A stretch of 64,000 bases of DNA from Fodinibacter sp963833495 (GCA_963833495.1 CAWHYJ010000011.1:124001-188000), one strand, 5' to 3'. Positions 17,323-26,484 are shown, numbered from the stretch's first letter. Numbers and translations: made by a program. Notes: a model not told the origin generated them from the sequence alone.

Positions 17323-18117
17323 TCAGTAACCCGGGAAGACCCGGCGCAGGTCGTCGAGGTCGACGTTGCCCGACACCGAGACACCATCGGGGGTCCAGCG
17401 CGGGGTGAGGCGACCCGAGATCAGCCGCGCGACGGCATCCGCCGGTCCCGCAAGCGTCGCGGTCGTGGTGGCGCCACCGTCGGCAGCGACCAGGGACACC
17501 GAGTCGGTGATCGAGAGAGCGTGGTCGAGGTCGCCCAGGGTGACCAGGGCCGGCTCGGCCACCTGGTCGGCCTTGCCGGTGAAGCCGAGCATGAAGCCGA
17601 GCCCGTCGGCGAAGTGGTCGACGAGCAGGGATGCCGTGGACGCGTCGATCGCCGCGTCGTCGTCGAACGCGACCCGCGCGTCCCACGAGTGCTGGGCGGC
17701 CTCGTTGAGCCGCATCCCGGCATAGGAGACGAGGGGCAGCGGCGCGGGGAGGAACCCGAGGGCGACCTGGAGCTCGGATCGCTGCCGCGGGGTCAGTGCC
17801 TCGTACGCCGCCACGAGCTCGGCGTCCGAGGCGACGAAGGCGTCGGCCTGCTCGCGGGGGGACATCGCGTTCCAGCGGTCCCAGACCGTCTGGTTGAAGC
17901 CGTCGCCGAGCGCGTCACCGTCGCCCGTCGCGGCGCGCAGGGTCGCCCGGCCGATCTCGGCGCCGCTGCCGAGGTGCGAGAGCACCTGCGCCACCGGCCA
18001 CTCGGAGGCGCCGGACGGGTCGCGCAGCTGCTCGTCGGTGAGGCCGCGGACCACCGCGACCAGCTCGTCGTGGGTGGAGCGCAGAGCGGAGATCGTCGCG
18101 TCAGCAGTGGCAGTCAT
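17323..18117 (-). CDS. Maleylpyruvate isomerase / mycothiol-dependent DinB-fold protein
   Basis: A 264-residue protein of the actinobacterial TIGR03083-type family. The N-terminal four-helix domain shows SALRSTHDELVAVVRGLTDEQLRDPSGASEWPVAQVLSHLGSG, with His residues that bind metal in this fold and the W.V..VLSHL signature; a second conserved His is in EAAQHSWDARVAF. The C-terminal 90 residues form a small MDMPI-C domain. Members use mycothiol as thiol cofactor. The start at ATG 18117 excludes a low-quality upstream extension. The substrate is unknown. Confidence 0.82.
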   Translation of the reverse strand: MTATADATISALRSTHDELVAVVRGLTDEQLRDPSGASEWPVAQVLSHLGSGAEIGRATLRAATGDGDALGDGFNQTVWDRWNAMSPREQADAFVASDAELVAAYEALTPRQRSELQVALGFLPAPLPLVSYAGMRLNEAAQHSWDARVAFDDDAAIDASTASLLVDHFADGLGFMLGFTGKADQVAEPALVTLGDLDHALSITDSVSLVAADGGATTTATLAGPADAVARLISGRLTPRWTPDGVSVSGNVDLDDLRRVFPGY

Positions 18118-18210
18118 GCGGTGCGCAACCTCCACGGTGGCGCCGGGATTCCCGGGCCACCGTGGCCGAGGCAGGAGACCAGCCGACCTCGGCCACGGCA
18201 CGGACCCGCG

Positions 18211-19641
18211 CTACCCCTGTCGGGACGGCTCCTCGGGCACGACTTCGTCGATGTGGATCGCGTGGGCGGCGACCTCGACGTCCTCGGTGGAGGCGCCGGT
18301 GATCTCGGCACCGACGCCGGCGGCATCGGGGTTGAATCCCGGTGCGGCACCGGGATTCTCGAGCGTCCCGTCCTTCCCACGCTTTCCGGTGAAGGCATCC
18401 ATCACCATCGAGACGAACGAGCGGCGACCACCCGTCTTCTTCGACAGCACGTCGAACGCGACGGCGCCCAGGAGCACCAGGCCCTTGATGACCTGGATCC
18501 AGTTGCTGTCGACGCTCATGTTGGCCAGGCCCAGGTTGAGGACGCCCATGACCAGACCACCGATCATGGCCCCGGTCACCGTGCCGACGCCACCGGCGAC
18601 GGCCGCGCCACCGATGAACACGGCCGCGATGGCGTCGAGCTCGAACCCGACACCGTCCTTGGGGTTGGAGGCGTTGAGGTAGGCCGTGAACACCATGCCC
18701 GCGACACCTGCGAGCAGGCCCATGTTGACCATCACCAGGAAGTCGATCTTCTTGGTGTTCACGCCGGTCAGGCCGGCCGCGTTGCGGTTGCCGCCGACCG
18801 AGTAGATGTAGCGGCCGGTCACGGTGCGCTGGGTGATGAAGGTGTAGATGATGACGAGCGCGAAGAGGATGAGGCCGACCACCGGGAGGCCCTTGTAGGA
18901 GGCGAGCAGCATGCCGGTGGCGAGGAGCAGGCCGCCGGAGATGACCAGCTTGATGACGACCACCGCCATCGGCGGCACGGTCATGTCGTACTTCTTGCGG
19001 TCGGCACGGTTCTTCAGCTCGAAGTAGGTGAGGAACGCGATGCCGAGGAGGGTGAGCACCAACGTCGGGTTGTGGTAGCCGGTGTTCGGCCCCATCTCGG
19101 GGAGGTAGCCGTTGGCGATCTTCTGGAAGGCCTCGGGCACCGGGATCGACTGGGCGTCGAGGATCATCAGGTCCAGGCCACGGAACAGGAGCATGCCGGC
19201 GAGGGTGACGATGAACGCCGGGATGCCGATGTAGGCCACCCAGTAGCCCTGCCACATGCCGACGAGGATGCCGAGGGCGATGCCGAGCAGGATGGCCATG
19301 GGCCAGGGCAGGCCCCAGTGGTCCATGGCCAGGGCGCACGAGGCACCCACGAAGGCGCTCACCGACCCGACCGACAGGTCGATGTGCCCGGCGATGATCA
19401 CCATCACCATGCCGATGGCGAGGATCAGGATGTAGCCGTTCTGCACGAGCAGCGAGGTCACGTTGCGCGGTTCCAGGAACAGCCCGTCGGTGAGGAAGTA
19501 GAACATGGCGACGAGACCCAGCAGGGCGATGAGCATGCCGTACTGGCGGATGTTCCCCCCGAGGCTCTTGCGGATCTCCGCACCGAGGGACCGGCGGTCG
19601 GCCTCCTTCGCGGCGTCGCGGGTGGTGACGTCCTGGGCCAT
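18211..19641 (-). CDS. Sugar ABC transporter permease (AraH/XylH/MmsB type) with long C-terminal tail
   Basis: A 476-residue inner-membrane permease of the CUT2 class. About 10-12 helices occupy residues 30-405; typical motifs are MVMVIIAGHIDLSVGSV, GLPWPMAILLGIALGILVG and FIGGAAVAGGVGTVTGAMIGG. An extra helical-domain insertion with charged ADRKKYD segment sits mid-protein, as in XylH-like permeases. After the last helix come about 70 residues that are soluble and acidic (KTGGRRSF to the end), not usual for the family. It starts 2 bases after the ATPase gene stop. With the ATPase and binding protein it forms a pentose importer, most likely for L-arabinose because of the adjacent ara genes. 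Confidence 0.92.
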   Translation of the reverse strand: MAQDVTTRDAAKEADRRSLGAEIRKSLGGNIRQYGMLIALLGLVAMFYFLTDGLFLEPRNVTSLLVQNGYILILAIGMVMVIIAGHIDLSVGSVSAFVGASCALAMDHWGLPWPMAILLGIALGILVGMWQGYWVAYIGIPAFIVTLAGMLLFRGLDLMILDAQSIPVPEAFQKIANGYLPEMGPNTGYHNPTLVLTLLGIAFLTYFELKNRADRKKYDMTVPPMAVVVIKLVISGGLLLATGMLLASYKGLPVVGLILFALVIIYTFITQRTVTGRYIYSVGGNRNAAGLTGVNTKKIDFLVMVNMGLLAGVAGMVFTAYLNASNPKDGVGFELDAIAAVFIGGAAVAGGVGTVTGAMIGGLVMGVLNLGLANMSVDSNWIQVIKGLVLLGAVAFDVLSKKTGGRRSFVSMVMDAFTGKRGKDGTLENPGAAPGFNPDAAGVGAEITGASTEDVEVAAHAIHIDEVVPEEPSRQG

Positions 19642-19643
19642 GG

Positions 19644-21176
19644 TCAGCCTGCCTTTCTCTGGGTCATGTAGCGCATGAGCAGTTCCTGGTCCGCCCGCTC
19701 ACGCGGCACGTCGGCCGTGATCACGCCGGCGCTCAGGGTGTAGATGCGGTCGCAGATGCCGAGCAGCTCGGGCAGCTCGGAGGAGATCACGAGCACCCCG
19801 CGGCCGGAGTCGGCCAGCTGGTTGATGATCTCGTAGATCTCGTACTTGGCACCGACGTCGATGCCGCGGGTCGGCTCGTCGAGGATCAGGACGTCGGGCT
19901 CGGTGAACATCCACTTCGCGAGGACGACCTTCTGCTGGTTGCCGCCGGACAGGCGCGAAACGCCCTCCTCGACGTCCGGGGTCTTGATGTTCAGCGAGGC
20001 GCGGAACCGCTCGGCCGCCAGCACCTCCTGGTTGTCGTCGACCGCCATGCCCTTCTTGATCTTCTTCAAGCCGGCCGAGGTGATCGACACCTTGATCGAG
20101 TCGAGCAGGTTCAGGCCGAGCGCCTTGCGGTCCTCGGTGACGTAGGCGAGGCCCGCGTTGATCGCCTGGCCCACGTTCTTCGCGGAGATCTCCTTGCCGT
20201 CCTTGAGCAGGGTGCCGCTGCGCTTGGTGCCCCAGGACTGCCCGAAGACGCTGCGCGCGAGCTCGGTGCGCCCCGCGCCCATCAGGCCCGCGAGCCCGAC
20301 GATCTCGCCACGGCGGATCGTGAGGTTGGCGCGGTCGACGACCACGCGGTGCGGGTCGGCCGGGTGCATCACGGTCCAATCGCGGATCTCGAGCAGCACC
20401 TCCCCCGGGTTCGACTCGTGCGGCGGGTAGCGGTGGTCGAGGTCGCGCCCCACCATGCCGCGGATGATCCGGTCCTCGTCGACCCCGCCGTCGCTCACCT
20501 GCAGCGTCTCGATGGTGCGGCCGTCGCGGATGATCGTGATGGCGTCGGAGATCTGCTCGATCTCGTTGAGCTTGTGGCTGATCATGATGCAGGTGATGCC
20601 GCGGTCGCGCAGACCACCCAGGAGCCGGAGCAGGTTCTGGCTGTCGCCCTCGTTCAACGCCGCCGTGGGCTCGTCGAGGATGAGCAGCTTGACGTCCTTG
20701 GCCAGCGCCTTGGCGATCTCGACGAGCTGCTGCTTGCCGATGCCGATGTCGCGGATGATCGTGTCGGGATCCTCGTGCAGGCCCACGCGGTCGAGCAGCT
20801 CGACGGCGCGCTTGCGGGCGTCGAGCCAGTTGATGACGCCGCGACTGGCCTCCTCGTTGCCGAGGAAGAGGTTCTCGGTGATGGACAGCAGCGGGATGAG
20901 CGCGAGCTCCTGGTGGATGATCACGATGCCGGCGCGCTCGGAGTCGCGGATGTTGCCGAACTCCACATCCTCGCCCTCGTAGAAGATCTGGCCGCTGTAG
21001 GTGCCGTGGGGGTGGACCCCCGACAGCACCTTCATCAGGGTCGACTTCCCCGCGCCGTTCTCGCCGCAGATGCTGTGGATCTCGCCGCGCTGTACGTCGA
21101 AGTTCACGTCGGACAGCGCCCGGACGCCCGGGAACTCCTTGGTGATGTCGCGCATCGCCAAGATGGTGTCGGTCAC
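19644..21176 (-). CDS. Sugar ABC transporter ATP-binding protein (AraG/XylG/MmsA type)
   Basis: A 510-residue protein with two ATPase domains in tandem, as in CUT2 importers. Domain 1 has Walker A GENGAGKSTLMKVL, signature LGIGKQQLVEIAKAL region and Walker B LLILDEPTAAL. Domain 2 has a degenerate Walker A (GLMGAGRTELARSV) and signature LSGGNQQKVVLAKW with Walker B VLILDEPTRGID, typical of this class. It starts at GTG 21176 behind GGAGGACC. It drives the permease at 18211-19641. The gap to the upstream binding-protein gene holds a strong hairpin that may lower its expression. Confidence 0.95.
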   Translation of the reverse strand: MTDTILAMRDITKEFPGVRALSDVNFDVQRGEIHSICGENGAGKSTLMKVLSGVHPHGTYSGQIFYEGEDVEFGNIRDSERAGIVIIHQELALIPLLSITENLFLGNEEASRGVINWLDARKRAVELLDRVGLHEDPDTIIRDIGIGKQQLVEIAKALAKDVKLLILDEPTAALNEGDSQNLLRLLGGLRDRGITCIMISHKLNEIEQISDAITIIRDGRTIETLQVSDGGVDEDRIIRGMVGRDLDHRYPPHESNPGEVLLEIRDWTVMHPADPHRVVVDRANLTIRRGEIVGLAGLMGAGRTELARSVFGQSWGTKRSGTLLKDGKEISAKNVGQAINAGLAYVTEDRKALGLNLLDSIKVSITSAGLKKIKKGMAVDDNQEVLAAERFRASLNIKTPDVEEGVSRLSGGNQQKVVLAKWMFTEPDVLILDEPTRGIDVGAKYEIYEIINQLADSGRGVLVISSELPELLGICDRIYTLSAGVITADVPRERADQELLMRYMTQRKAG

Positions 21177-21237
21177 GATGTCGGTCCTCCTGGATCGAGA
21201 GCGGATGCCGGTGGTCGGGGCGGTGGCCCCGTTGGGG

Positions 21238-21278
21238 CCGGGGCGGCGGCAAGCGTCGGAACCAGGCCGCCGCCCCGG
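21238..21278 (-). terminator. Attenuator hairpin between binding-protein and ATPase genes
   Basis: CCGGGGCGGCGGC (21238-21250) pairs perfectly with GCCGCCGCCCCGG (21266-21278) across 15 bases. Such hairpins after binding-protein genes usually stabilise the upstream message or partly stop transcription so the binding protein is made in excess (inference). Confidence 0.6.
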
Positions 21279-21288
21279 AGTACGAGGG

Positions 21289-22389
21289 TCAGCTCTTCAG
21301 CTGGTCCGCGGTGTAGTACTTCGCGTCGAGCAGGACCTGCTCGATGTTGGACTTGTCGACGGCCACCGGGTCGAGCAGCTGGGTCGGCACTACCTTGACA
21401 CCGTTGTTGTACGACGTGGTGTCGTTGGTCGTGACGGTCTTCTTGGCGAGGACCTCCTGGATCATCGCGACGGTGGCCTTGGCGAGGTCCTGGGTGTTCT
21501 TGAACACCGAGGAGTACTGCTCGTCAGCGAGCACCGACTTGACCGACTCGAGCTCGGCGTCCTGGCCGGTCACGACCGGGAGGGTCTTGCCGCCGCTGCC
21601 GTAGCCGGAGCCCTTGAGGGCCGCGATGATGCCGCGCGAGAGGCCGTCGTAGGGCGAGAGCACGCCGTTGACGTCCTTGTCGGAGTACGACTTGGTGAGC
21701 AGGTTCTCCATCCGCTTCTTGGCGACGGCGGCGTCCCAGCGCAGGGTGGCGATGGTCTTGAAGTCGGTCTCGCCGGACTGGATCTTGATGGTGCCGTCGT
21801 CGACCTTCGGCTTCAGGACGTCCCACGCACCGTTGTAGAAGAAGGTCGCGTTGTTGTCGTCGGGGGACCCGGCGAACAGCTCGACGTTCCACGGCTTGGG
21901 CTTGCCCGAGGCCTCGAGTCCCTTGAGGAGCGACTCGGCCTGCAGCTTGCCGACCTTCAGGTTGTCGAAGGTCGTGTAGTACTCCACCGCATCGGTGTCG
22001 CGCAGGAGCCGGTCGTAGGCGATGACGGGGATGCCGTCGGCCTTGGCGTCGGCGAGGGCACCCTTGAGGGCGGTGCCGTCGATGGACGCGACGACCAGGA
22101 CGTTGTTCTTCTTGGTGATCATGTCCTGGATCTGGGTGACCTGGGTCGGGATGTCGTCGTTGGCGTACTGGAGGTTGACCTTGTAGCCGGCAGCCTCGAG
22201 CTGCTGCTTCATGTAGTCGCCGTCCTTGATCCACCGCTCGGACGTCTTGGTGGGCATGGCGACGCCGACAGTGATGTCGGCGGGCTTGGCCGAGGCGGAG
22301 CCGCTGGCCCCGCTCGTCGTGTCGTCCGCGCGCCCGCAGCCGGTGAGGGCCAAGGCGGCGATGCCGGCCACCGCAAGAATCTTGCGCAT
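21289..22389 (-). CDS. Sugar-binding lipoprotein of ABC transporter (ChvE/XylF type)
   Basis: A 366-residue extracellular binding protein. The signal peptide ends in the lipobox LALTGC, giving lipid attachment at Cys18. The mature part is a periplasmic-binding-protein type I fold: DITVGVAMPTKTSERWIKDGDYM, AYDRLLRDTD (ligand region), NATFFYNGAW, VLSPYDGLSRGI and PVVTGQDAELESV. These are shared with xylose/multiple-sugar binding proteins. The start has AGAAGGAGA 10-16 bases upstream. It lies 102 bases downstream of araA in the same direction, so arabinose is the likely ligand (inference from context). Confidence 0.92.
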   Translation of the reverse strand: MRKILAVAGIAALALTGCGRADDTTSGASGSASAKPADITVGVAMPTKTSERWIKDGDYMKQQLEAAGYKVNLQYANDDIPTQVTQIQDMITKKNNVLVVASIDGTALKGALADAKADGIPVIAYDRLLRDTDAVEYYTTFDNLKVGKLQAESLLKGLEASGKPKPWNVELFAGSPDDNNATFFYNGAWDVLKPKVDDGTIKIQSGETDFKTIATLRWDAAVAKKRMENLLTKSYSDKDVNGVLSPYDGLSRGIIAALKGSGYGSGGKTLPVVTGQDAELESVKSVLADEQYSSVFKNTQDLAKATVAMIQEVLAKKTVTTNDTTSYNNGVKVVPTQLLDPVAVDKSNIEQVLLDAKYYTADQLKS

Positions 22390-22484
22390 CGTGGTGGTTC
22401 TCCTTCTTCTGTTCCAGGCCGGCGGGCGCCGGACCGTCTGTTCCCGGGTGGGGACTCTGTTTGCCGAACCCGGAGGTGGTGCGT

Positions 22485-22505
22485 CCGGGGGCTACAGCCC
22501 CCCGG
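22485..22505 (-). terminator. Hairpin overlapping the araA stop codon
   Basis: CCGGGGGCT pairs with AGCCCCCCGG around a two-base loop containing part of the araA stop. It may partly separate expression of the catabolic genes from the transporter genes. Confidence 0.45.
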
Positions 22506-23988
22506 CAAGTCGGTGGTACGCGCTGTTCCAGCGCAGCTCGTTGCGGAAGGACCGCGTGGTGGTGCCTGCGCCGATGAGGGCGAGCTCGAGGCCGAGGATC
22601 TCGGCGAGGTGGTCGAGGTGGGTGCTCGTCAGGGCCGTCGACAGCACGGTGTGGTGCGGACCTCCGGCGAGCAGCCAGCCCTCGGTCGAGGTGGTGAAGT
22701 CGGGCTTGGGCCGCCAGACCGCGCGACCGACGGGCAGCTTCGGCATGTCCTGCGGCGGGGTCACCACGGTGACCTCGTTGCCGACCAGGCGGAAGCGGTC
22801 GCCCAGGTCGCTCATGCCGAGCACCACGGCATCCCCGGGGTCGGCGGTGAAGACGAGGCGCACCGGGTCCTCGCGGCCACCGATGCCGAGGGGGTGGATC
22901 TCGACGCGGGCCGGTGCGCTGCTCAGGGTCGGGCAGACCTCGAGCATGTGCGCGCCCAGCACCAGCTCGGAGCCGGGGTCGAGGTCGTAGGTGTAGTCCT
23001 CCATGAAGGACGTGCCGCCGGGCAGGCCCTGCGCCATCACCTTGAGCGTGCGCACGAGCACGGAGGTCTTCCAGTCGCCCTCGCCGCCGAAGCCGTAACC
23101 GTCGGCCATCAGCCGTTGCACGGCCAGGCCAGGCAGCTGGCGCAGCCCGCCGAGGTCCTCGAAGTTGGAGGTGAAGGCCGTGTAGCCACCGGCCTCGAGG
23201 AACTGGCGCAGTCCCGCCTCGATGCGAGCGCCATAGCGCAGCGACTCGTGCCGCTCGCCGCCGCGGCGCAGCTCGGGGGCGACGTCGAAGACGTCCTCGT
23301 ACTCGGCGACCAGCCCGTCGACCGTCGCGTCGGCGACCGCGTCGACGACCGCCACGAGGTCGTTGACCCCGTAGGTGTTCACCGACACGCCGAGCCGGAT
23401 CTCGGCCTCGACCTTGTCGCCCTCGGTGACGGCGACGTCGCGCATGTTGTCGCCGAAGCGCACGACCCGCATGGTGCGCAGCTCGGCCGCGGCCGTGGCG
23501 GCCCGCGACCACTCGGCGACCCGCTGCAGCACGACCGGGTCGGACACGTGACCCGACACGGTGAGGCGCGGCTGCCGCATCCGCGTCTGGATGAAGCCGA
23601 ACTCCCGGTCGCCGTGGGCGGCCTGGTTGAGGTTCATGAAGTCCATGTCGATGCTCGACCAGGGCAGGTCGCGGTCGGCCTGGGTGTGCAGGTGCAGCAG
23701 CGGCTTGCGCAGGGCGTCGAGCGCCCCGATCCACATCTTGGCCGGCGAGAAGGTGTGCATCCACGCGATGACGCCGACGACGCGGTCGTCCGAGGTCGCG
23801 TCGAGCATCGTGCGCCGCATCGCGGCAGCGGTCGTCAGCACCGGCTTGGCGACCACCTCGGCGACGATGCCGTCGTGCGCGGCCAGCGCGTCGGAGACCC
23901 GGCGCGACTGGGTCGCCACCTGCTCGAGGACGTCGTCACCGTAGAGGCCCTGGCTACCGGTGAGGAACCAGATCTGGCGGTCGGTCAC
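22492..23988 (-). CDS. araA: L-arabinose isomerase
   Basis: Converts L-arabinose to L-ribulose, first step of arabinose use. 498 residues, against about 500 in E. coli. Family motifs run through the protein: IWFLTGSQGLYG at the N terminus, VIAWMHTFSPAKMWI, FMNLNQAAHGDREFGFI, TSNFEDLGGLRQLPGLAVQRLM, GYGFGGEGDWKT and SFMEDYTYDL (with active-site Glu and metal His residues). The GTG start at 23988 overlaps the araD stop (GTGA) and has GGAG upstream. Last of the overlapping araB-araD-araA set. Confidence 0.97.
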   Translation of the reverse strand: MTDRQIWFLTGSQGLYGDDVLEQVATQSRRVSDALAAHDGIVAEVVAKPVLTTAAAMRRTMLDATSDDRVVGVIAWMHTFSPAKMWIGALDALRKPLLHLHTQADRDLPWSSIDMDFMNLNQAAHGDREFGFIQTRMRQPRLTVSGHVSDPVVLQRVAEWSRAATAAAELRTMRVVRFGDNMRDVAVTEGDKVEAEIRLGVSVNTYGVNDLVAVVDAVADATVDGLVAEYEDVFDVAPELRRGGERHESLRYGARIEAGLRQFLEAGGYTAFTSNFEDLGGLRQLPGLAVQRLMADGYGFGGEGDWKTSVLVRTLKVMAQGLPGGTSFMEDYTYDLDPGSELVLGAHMLEVCPTLSSAPARVEIHPLGIGGREDPVRLVFTADPGDAVVLGMSDLGDRFRLVGNEVTVVTPPQDMPKLPVGRAVWRPKPDFTTSTEGWLLAGGPHHTVLSTALTSTHLDHLAEILGLELALIGAGTTTRSFRNELRWNSAYHRLAGGL

Positions 23989-24686
23989 TGGGGGTCTCCT
24001 TGCTGTCCGTAGACGTTCTGGTAGCGGTCGAAGAGCGCGTCGACGTGCGCCGGCTCGATCGGGCGGGGCTCGCCGAGCTGGCGGCTGACGTGCACCGTGC
24101 GGGCGACGTCCTCGAGCATCACGGCAGCCTTGACGGCGTCCCGGGCGTCGCGCCCCACCGTGAAGGGGCCGTGCCCGGCCATCAGCACGGCCCGGCTGCG
24201 CGAGGACTGCAGCGTGTCGACGATGCCGCGCCCGATCGAGTCGTCGCCGATGAGCGCGAACGGGCCGACCGGGATCTCGCCGCCGAACTCGTCGGCGATC
24301 ATGGTCAGCACGCACGGGATCGGCTCGTGGCGGGCGGCCCACGCGGTGGCGTAGGTCGAGTGGGTGTGCACGACGCCCCCCACGTGCGGCACGTGCCGGT
24401 AGACGTAGGCGTGGGCAGCGGTGTCGGACGACGGGTTTCGCTCGCCCTCGACGAGGTCGCCGTAGAGGTCGGTCACGACGATGGCCTCGGCGTCGAGGTC
24501 GTCGTACGAGACGCCCGACGGCTTGATCACCATCAGGTCGGCGCCGGGCACCCGTGCGCTGACGTTCCCGGCGGTCCAGATGACCAGGCCGTAGCGGACC
24601 AGCTCGGCGTGCAGGTCGGCGACCTCGGCGCGCAGCCGGTCGACCGTCGCGCGCACGGCATTCGAGAGCGGTGTCGTGGACGTCAT
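23985..24686 (-). CDS. araD: L-ribulose-5-phosphate 4-epimerase
   Basis: Converts L-ribulose 5-phosphate to D-xylulose 5-phosphate. 233 residues, as usual. Class II aldolase fold with TAGNVSARVPGADLMVIKPSGVSYDDL, zinc ligands in VVHTHSTYATAWA, and a third His in VLMAGHGPFTVG. The ATG at 24686 overlaps the araB stop. An apparent longer frame to 26015 is only an extension through araB in another phase. Confidence 0.96.
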   Translation of the reverse strand: MTSTTPLSNAVRATVDRLRAEVADLHAELVRYGLVIWTAGNVSARVPGADLMVIKPSGVSYDDLDAEAIVVTDLYGDLVEGERNPSSDTAAHAYVYRHVPHVGGVVHTHSTYATAWAARHEPIPCVLTMIADEFGGEIPVGPFALIGDDSIGRGIVDTLQSSRSRAVLMAGHGPFTVGRDARDAVKAAVMLEDVARTVHVSRQLGEPRPIEPAHVDALFDRYQNVYGQQGDPQ

Positions 24687-26365
24687 GCGTTCGCCTCGCG
24701 CCGGATGGCCTTCAGCGTGCGCATGGCGCCGCTGGCGCCGCGGCCGAAGTGGTCGTGCAGCTCGCGGTAGACGGTGTACAGCCGGTCGTAGGCGGCGACG
24801 TTCTCGGCGACGGGGGTGAAGGCGTTCTGCTGCCGCCGGCCCATCGCCTTGGCCGCGGTCGGCACGTCGGGGTACGCGCCGGCCGCCACCGCGGCGTGCA
24901 GCGCGGAGCCGAGCGCCGGGCCCTGCGTCGAGGTGACCACGGACAGCGGCATGTTCAGCACGTCGGCGTAGATCTGCATGAGCAGCGGGTTCTTCTGCAG
25001 GCCGCCGGTGACGATGAACTCGGTCACGGGCACCCCGGATGCCGCGAACGTCTCGACGATGACCCGCGCCCCGAACGCCGTCGACTCCAGCAGGGCGCGG
25101 TAGACGTCCTCGGGGCGGGTGGTGAGGGTGAGCCCGATGACGAGACCGGACAGGTCGTGGTCGACGAGCACCGAGCGGTTGCCGCTCCACCAGTCGAGCG
25201 CCACCAGGCCGGAGGCGCCGATCGGCTGCTCGGCGGCCATCGTGGTGAGGTGCTCGTGCACCCCGACCCCGGCGGCCTGGGCCGCCTTCTCGTAGGCCTT
25301 GGGCACCGCGTTCGCGACGAACCAGCCGAAGATGTCGCCCACCCCGGACTGGCCGGCCTCGTAGCCGTAGAGCCCGGTGACGATGCCACCGTCGACGACG
25401 CCGCACATGCCCGGCACCTCGGCGAGCACGTCGCTGCACATGACGTGGCAGGTGGAGGTGCCCATGATCGCGACCATCTGGCCGGGCGCGACGGCGTCCG
25501 CCGCCGGCGCCGAGACGTGGGCGTCGACGTTGCCCACCGCTACCGGGATGCCTTCGGGCAGGCCGGTCCAGGCGGCGGCGCGGGCGCTGAGGTGGCCCGC
25601 CACCGCACCGAGCTCGCCGATCTCGTGCTCGACCTTGTCCTCGACGAAGCCCTCGAACGCCGGGTTGAGCGCGGCGAGGTAGTCGCGCGAGGGGTAGCTG
25701 CCGTCCTGGCGGATGCCCTTGTAGCCGGCCGTGCAGGCGTTGCGCACGTAGGTGTCGGTGAGCTGCCAGACGATCCAGTCGGCGGCCTCGACCCAGTGCC
25801 GCATCGTCGCGTAGACCTCGGGCGCCTCCTCGAGCAGCTGCAGGCCCTTGGCGAACTCCCACTCCGAGGAGATCACCCCGCCGTAGCGGGCCAGCCACTT
25901 CTCGCCGCGCTCGCGGGCCAGCTCGGTGATGCGGTCGGCCTGGCCCTGGGCGGCGTGGTGCTTCCACAGCTTGACGTAGGCGTGCGGCTCGTCGCGCAGC
26001 TCGTCGGTGTCGCACAGCGGGGTGCCGTCGACAAGCGTCGGCACCATCGTGCAGGCGGTGAAGTCGGTGGCGATGCCGATGACCTCGCTGGGGTCGACGC
26101 CGGCGGCCTCGACGGCGGCGGGGACGGCGGTGCGCAGCACCTCGACGTAGTCGGAAGGCACCTGCAGGGCCCAGTCGGGGGGAAGACGGCGGCCCGAGCC
26201 CGGCATCACGGTGTCGACGACGCCGTGGGGGTACTCGAGCACGGCCGAGCCCAGCTCGGCACCGTCGGAGACGCGGACCACCAGGGCCCGCCCGGACAAC
26301 GTCCCGTAGTCGACGCCGACGACGTAGCGGTCGTCGTCGCCGGGGCGGTCGTCGTGGGGGACCAT
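24683..26365 (-). CDS. araB: L-ribulokinase
   Basis: Phosphorylates L-ribulose with ATP. 560 residues, matching the family. FGGY-kinase fold: phosphate loop VGVDYGTLSGRALVV near residue 16, IGIATDFTACTMVPTL, YGGVISSEWEFAKGLQLLEEAP, the catalytic-base region GNVDAHVSAPAADAV, IMGTSTCHVM, and the nucleotide-binding VTGGLQKNPLLMQIYADVL. First gene of the araBDA operon; its start at 26365 lies 43 bases from twin LacI-type operators. It overlaps araD by 4 bases. Confidence 0.96.
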   Translation of the reverse strand: MVPHDDRPGDDDRYVVGVDYGTLSGRALVVRVSDGAELGSAVLEYPHGVVDTVMPGSGRRLPPDWALQVPSDYVEVLRTAVPAAVEAAGVDPSEVIGIATDFTACTMVPTLVDGTPLCDTDELRDEPHAYVKLWKHHAAQGQADRITELARERGEKWLARYGGVISSEWEFAKGLQLLEEAPEVYATMRHWVEAADWIVWQLTDTYVRNACTAGYKGIRQDGSYPSRDYLAALNPAFEGFVEDKVEHEIGELGAVAGHLSARAAAWTGLPEGIPVAVGNVDAHVSAPAADAVAPGQMVAIMGTSTCHVMCSDVLAEVPGMCGVVDGGIVTGLYGYEAGQSGVGDIFGWFVANAVPKAYEKAAQAAGVGVHEHLTTMAAEQPIGASGLVALDWWSGNRSVLVDHDLSGLVIGLTLTTRPEDVYRALLESTAFGARVIVETFAASGVPVTEFIVTGGLQKNPLLMQIYADVLNMPLSVVTSTQGPALGSALHAAVAAGAYPDVPTAAKAMGRRQQNAFTPVAENVAAYDRLYTVYRELHDHFGRGASGAMRTLKAIRREANA

Positions 26366-26407
26366 GCCGGGCTCCTTCGCCTGTGCTCCCCGTCGCCGTC
26401 GACGCGG

Positions 26408-26438
26408 ATGTGAGCGCTCACATTGTTAGCGCTCACAA
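26408..26438. promoter_or_regulatory. Twin LacI-type operators controlling araBDA
   Basis: ATGTGAGCGCTCACAT (26408-26423) is a perfect 16-base palindrome; TTGTTAGCGCTCACAA (26423-26438) is a second with one mismatch. Centres are 15 bases apart. Both are typical LacI-family sites and lie between the regulator gene and araB, so arabinose would release repression of araBDA. Confidence 0.88.
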
Positions 26439-26484
26439 GCCACGGGCGCAAGTTCCGTTACCGACTCGTGACCCGCGAGGGCGC

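Noticed and set aside
16867..19671. 934-codon plus-strand frame
   Set aside because: Shadow of the mycothiol-type and ABC permease genes on the minus strand; no motif or start signal.
20349..24012. Long plus-strand frames opposite the ABC transporter and araA
   Set aside because: Antisense shadows; translated sequence is low-complexity and the minus strand has clear conserved enzymes.
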